Source of the DNA: an uncultured Lachnospiraceae bacterium
GTDB lineage: Bacteria > Bacillota > Clostridia > Lachnospirales > Lachnospiraceae
Reading direction: 5' to 3'
NCBI GenBank assembly: GCA_934370915.1
Contig: CAKRNI010000108.1
Span: 1 to 8,383, forward strand
DNA length: 8,383 bases
How positions within the stretch are numbered: position 1 is the first letter of the stretch; each line of letters opens with the position of its first letter. This document shows, in pieces, positions 6,511-8,383 of this stretch. Made by a program: the position numbers and the translations under genes. The notes under the pieces were generated by a model, which saw only the letters and a program-made list of their open reading frames with translations, ran no database searches and was not told where the DNA came from.

Positions 6511-7239
6511 TTATTCATCCCAGTTGTGGTATACAGCCTGTACGTCGTCATCCTCGTCAAGGAGATCAAGGATTCTCTGCATCTTCTTGATCGCTTCCTC
6601 GTCGGTAAGTTCTACCCAGTTCTGCGGGATCATAGTAATATCAGCCTCTACCATCGGGATTCCGGCTTTCTCGAGAGCCTCGCGGACTGCACTGAAGTTG
6701 TCCGGATCTGTGATAACCTCGTAGCTGTCCTCCTCCTCGGAGAAATCCTCAGCGCCTGCATCGAGTGCAGCCATCATGAGTTCGTCGGCATCCATATCAC
6801 ACTCTTCTTTGTCGATCACGATCTGACCCTTGCGGTCGAACATGAAGGAAACGCTTCCCTGTGCACCTACGTTTCCGCCGCCCTTTGTGAAAGCGCTTCT
6901 TACGTTTGCCGCTGTACGGTTCTTGTTGTCTGTAAGTGTGTCAACGATGATCGCAACACCGCTCGGACCGTATCCCTCGTATGTTAAGTTTTCGTAGTTT
7001 ACGGAGTTTAAGTCACCGGCTGCTTTCTTGATACCGCGGTCGATGGTATCGTTCGGCATGTTGTTTGCTTTCGCCTTCGCGATCACATCACGCAGCTTAC
7101 TGTTGTTAGCCGGGTCAGCGCCGCCCTCTTTAACTGCGACAGCGATCTCTCTTCCGATTACGGTAAAGATCTTACCCTTTGCTGCGTCGTTCTTCTCTTT
7201 CTTATGTTTGATGTTGGAAAATTTATTATGTCCTGACAT
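6511..7239 (-). CDS. yebC: YebC/PmpR (TACO1) family protein
   Basis: A 242-residue cytoplasmic protein of the normal family length. The N-terminal domain starts with the signature [26 protein letters not shown] and continues through the helical [26 protein letters not shown]. The central block is [28 protein letters not shown] (about 88-115) with [14 protein letters not shown]. An acidic C-terminal part ends [17 protein letters not shown]. Members were long annotated as DNA-binding transcriptional regulators. The mitochondrial homologue TACO1 and recent bacterial work point to a role in translation, relieving ribosome stalling at difficult motifs such as polyproline. I cannot tell which role applies here. 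The ribosome site AAAGGA lies about 10 nt upstream of ATG 7239. It is apparently monocistronic, divergent from the S9 peptidase gene, with its own promoter at 7317-7322 and terminator at 6443-6486. Confidence 0.95.
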   Translation of the reverse strand: MSGHNKFSNIKHKKEKNDAAKGKIFTVIGREIAVAVKEGGADPANNSKLRDVIAKAKANNMPNDTIDRGIKKAAGDLNSVNYENLTYEGYGPSGVAIIVDTLTDNKNRTAANVRSAFTKGGGNVGAQGSVSFMFDRKGQIVIDKEECDMDADELMMAALDAGAEDFSEEEDSYEVITDPDNFSAVREALEKAGIPMVEADITMIPQNWVELTDEEAIKKMQRILDLLDEDDDVQAVYHNWDE

Positions 7240-7316
7240 CGGTTTAGCTTCCTTTCTCTTCGCATCTCGCTCTTTTTTATCTCTCGTGCACCAGTCCCAG
7301 GGACCTTTTCGTGCGC

Positions 7317-7322
7317 ATTATA
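7317..7322 (-). promoter_or_regulatory. -10 element of the yebC promoter
   Basis: A perfect TATAAT on the minus strand predicts a start near 7310 and a leader of about 70 nt. The hexamer 17 nt upstream (ATGTTA, 7345-7340) is a poor -35. The T/A-rich stretch around 7326-7342 is suggestive of an UP-like or alternative -35 region, but no better match is visible. Confidence 0.6.
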
Positions 7323-7398
7323 CATAGTCTAAAATATTTTAACATCATTTTTCTGATATGGCAAGCGCTTTTTCCGGATACCCCTGCTCCACTTTTCC

Positions 7399-7428
7399 TT
7401 GACACACTCCACTCTGAGTATTTATACT
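7399..7428 (+). promoter_or_regulatory. Promoter P1 of the S9 peptidase gene, with an operator-like dyad on the -10
   Basis: A perfect -35 TTGACA (7399-7404), an 18-nt spacer and TATACT (7423-7428, 5 of 6) predict a start near 7435 and a leader of about 180 nt. The -10 is buried in the perfect dyad TGAGTATTTATACTCA (7415-7430, 7-nt arms, 2-nt centre). A dimeric repressor bound there would block RNA polymerase; the regulator is not identifiable from sequence. Confidence 0.7.
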
Positions 7429-7497
7429 CATTTCATAGCGATCCAGTGCCTTCCGTCCTATGATCTTCCGGGGTCAGCCCGGCAGATTCTGTGGATG

Positions 7498-7534
7498 GAT
7501 GCATCTGACCTGCATTTTTGCGCAGGTGCGCATC
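7498..7534 (+). promoter_or_regulatory. Two-part hairpin in the P1 leader
   Basis: The inner stem ACCTGC / GCAGGT (7508-7513 / 7522-7527) encloses an 8-nt T-rich loop, and the outer stem GATGC / GCATC (7498-7502 / 7530-7534) continues it across an internal loop. It is transcribed only from P1 and lies just upstream of the P2 -35. A smaller hairpin CCGGG / CCCGG precedes it at 7468-7482. Neither is followed by a T-run, so they are not terminators. Confidence 0.4.
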
Positions 7535-7535
7535 A

Positions 7536-7563
7536 TTGGCACATTAGTGCCTGTTTGTATAAT
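7536..7563 (+). promoter_or_regulatory. Promoter P2 of the S9 peptidase gene
   Basis: TTGGCA (7536-7541, 5 of 6), a 16-nt spacer and a perfect TATAAT (7558-7563) predict a start near 7570, inside the palindrome 7560-7588. The spacer carries the perfect dyad GGCAC-ATTA-GTGCC (7538-7551), which overlaps the -35. P2 gives a leader of about 47 nt and may be the main promoter. Confidence 0.7.
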
Positions 7564-7588
7564 AGGGAATTCCCCGGATTTCCTATTA
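7560..7588. repeat. Long palindrome, copy 2, overlapping the P2 -10 and start point
   Basis: The left arm TAATAGGGAATTCC (7560-7573) pairs with GGATTTCCTATTA (7576-7588) with one bulged T and one G-T wobble. Relative to copy 1 (6408-6443), the core AGGGAATTCCCCGGA is identical, one base of the right arm is missing, and a C-G pair of the stem is replaced by T-A. The first four bases are the end of the P2 -10 box, so the transcript from P2 starts within the left arm. Confidence 0.8.
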
Positions 7589-7603
7589 CAAAATACTAAA
7601 TAT

Positions 7604-7608
7604 GGAGG
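7604..7608 (+). promoter_or_regulatory. Ribosome binding site deciding the S9 peptidase start
   Basis: GGAGG ends 8 nt before ATG 7617 but only 2 nt before ATG 7611. The in-frame ATG 7611 is therefore too close to be used well, and 7617 is preferred. Confidence 0.75.
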
Positions 7609-7616
7609 ACATGACG

Positions 7617-8383
7617 ATGAAGAAGATTGAGATTGACACATTCCTGAAGTTCCGGTTTTTGAGCAACCCGCACTTCTCACCCGATGGAACGAAGATCGCC
7701 TTCACGGTATCCGTACCGGACCGGGAGGCCAATGGCTATCTGTCTGACCTGTACCTGTATGATCTCGGGAAGAAGGCTGTCTCCCGTGTCACCTGCGGCG
7801 GTGACGCAAAGATCTGGTCCTGGACTGCGGAAAATACGCTGATCTTTACTGCGGCACGGACTGCTGCCCTCAAAAAAGAAAAAGAGAACGGCACTTCTTT
7901 CTTTTATGAAATCTCTCCGTCCGGCGGCGAAGCCTCATGCCGCGCATCCGTTCCTGCTTCCGTCACAGGGATCCGCCTTCTCCCGGACGGGCGTTACCTC
8001 CTGACGATCCGCCATGATAATTACAAGGATACAAGAAAGAAATCTTACGAGGTCTTCGATGAGCTTCCGTTCTGGGGCAATGGCCAGGGATACACGAACG
8101 CAAAGAGAAACCGGTACGCCGTCTATGATATGGGATCCGGTAACCTCACTTACGTGGCAGACGAATGGACCGACTGTTCCCAGTTCTCTGTTTTCGGTGA
8201 TCTTCTGCTTTATAAGGCATATCCGTGGAAACAGAGTGTCATAGGAATCCGTCCGGGCGTTTATCTATATAACCTCTCCACCGATGAGACGAAAACACTT
8301 CTCGCGCCGGATTCCATGCGCACCGGAGTTGTCTCCCTCATAGACGAAAAGACTGCACTCATTGCGGCAACAGATGACTCCTA
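7617..8383 (+). CDS. S9-family (prolyl oligopeptidase/acylaminoacyl peptidase-like) serine peptidase, N-terminal propeller part; continues past the right edge
   Basis: The 255 visible codons begin MKKIEIDTFLKFRFLSNPHF and have no signal peptide, so the protein should be cytoplasmic. The opening FLSNPHFSPDGTKIAFTVSVPD (about 14-35) and the repeated beta-strand blades (SDLYLYDL, KIWSWTAENTLIFTA, GIRLLPDGRYLLTI, FSVFGDLLLYKAY) are typical of the propeller of S9 peptidases. The segment FDELPFWGNGQGYTN (147-161) resembles a segment I associate with acylaminoacyl-peptidase-like S9 proteins of Clostridia. The alpha/beta-hydrolase domain with the catalytic Ser-Asp-His triad would lie outside the window, so activity cannot be judged. 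The frame is open to the last base. The gene is divergent from yebC and has two predicted promoters (P1, P2) with dyad symmetry. Confidence 0.85.
   Translation, partial: MKKIEIDTFLKFRFLSNPHFSPDGTKIAFTVSVPDREANGYLSDLYLYDLGKKAVSRVTCGGDAKIWSWTAENTLIFTAARTAALKKEKENGTSFFYEISPSGGEASCRASVPASVTGIRLLPDGRYLLTIRHDNYKDTRKKSYEVFDELPFWGNGQGYTNAKRNRYAVYDMGSGNLTYVADEWTDCSQFSVFGDLLLYKAYPWKQSVIGIRPGVYLYNLSTDETKTLLAPDSMRTGVVSLIDEKTALIAATDDS

Larger units (their letters stand above)
7240..7616. other. 377-bp divergent intergenic region between yebC and the S9 peptidase gene
   Basis: No coding sequence is supported here. From left to right it holds the yebC ribosome site and leader, a GTCCC-A-GGGAC dyad (7294-7304) just downstream of the predicted yebC start point, and the yebC -10 (7317-7322). 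An AAGCGCTT 8-bp palindrome (7363-7370) lies near the middle. For the peptidase gene there are promoter P1 (7399-7428) with a dyad over its -10, small hairpins (7468-7482, 7498-7534), promoter P2 (7536-7563), the long palindrome copy 2 (7560-7588), and the ribosome site. A 66-codon plus-strand reading frame (7399-7599) starts inside the P1 -35 box, so it is not a likely gene. Confidence 0.8.

Noticed and set aside
4444..7239. Functional link between tRNA-Pro and YebC through polyproline translation
   Set aside because: They are separate, unlinked transcription units with the antiporter between them; the thematic match is likely coincidence.
7359..7374. Possible CcpA (cre) site around AAGCGCTT
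   Set aside because: The core fits AARCGYTT, but the outer TG/CA positions mostly do not, so the match is too weak to call.
7537..7551. Sigma-54-like TGGCAC...TGC element
   Set aside because: The GG-to-GC distance is one base short of the required spacing, and a good sigma-A -10 follows; better explained as the P2 -35 plus dyad.
7399..7599. 66-codon plus-strand frame in the peptidase leader
   Set aside because: It starts inside the P1 -35 region, before the predicted start of either transcript, and runs through the palindrome; the composition is not protein-like.

Overview
The window looks like a chromosomal segment of a Gram-positive anaerobe of the Clostridia, most likely a Lachnospiraceae-type gut bacterium. 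This is inferred from roughly half G+C composition, strong GGAGG-type ribosome binding sites, the clostridial gene order flavoprotein - cmk - ispH, a DUF3783 protein and an NhaC-family antiporter. No database search was possible, so the taxon is an inference. I see no insertion sequence, phage gene, CRISPR array or rRNA.

Layout. From 4379 leftward on the minus strand lies one probable transcription unit. A near-consensus promoter (4351-4379) is followed by a DUF3783 protein, a tandem-domain PPK2 polyphosphate:AMP phosphotransferase (pap), a HI0933/YhiN/BaiN-type flavoprotein joined to pap by an ATGA overlap, cytidylate kinase (cmk), and the first 115 codons of ispH, which runs off the left edge. 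Upstream of this promoter is a compact tRNA-Pro(GGG) gene with its own promoter and terminator. Next comes a minus-strand NhaC-family Na+/H+ antiporter (4674-6299) with its own terminator. A 211-bp gap then holds a long palindrome and the yebC terminator, followed by minus-strand yebC (6511-7239). A 377-bp divergent intergenic region separates yebC from a plus-strand S9-family serine peptidase (7617 to the right edge), of which only the propeller part is in the window.

How the genes work together. The left unit is mostly housekeeping. Two nucleoside monophosphate kinases (Pap: AMP + polyphosphate to ADP; Cmk: CMP/dCMP + ATP to CDP/dCDP) share a transcription unit with the last enzyme of the MEP isoprenoid pathway and a flavoprotein of uncertain role. 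The antiporter, yebC and the peptidase appear to be separate units.

The most interesting material is non-coding. Two related long palindromes (6408-6443 and 7560-7588) share a nearly identical core and differ by a compensatory C-G to T-A pair. The second begins on the -10 box of one of two predicted peptidase promoters. The other peptidase promoter carries a perfect 16-bp dyad over its own -10 box. This makes the yebC/peptidase intergenic region the best candidate for undescribed regulation. I found no convincing new multi-gene system.
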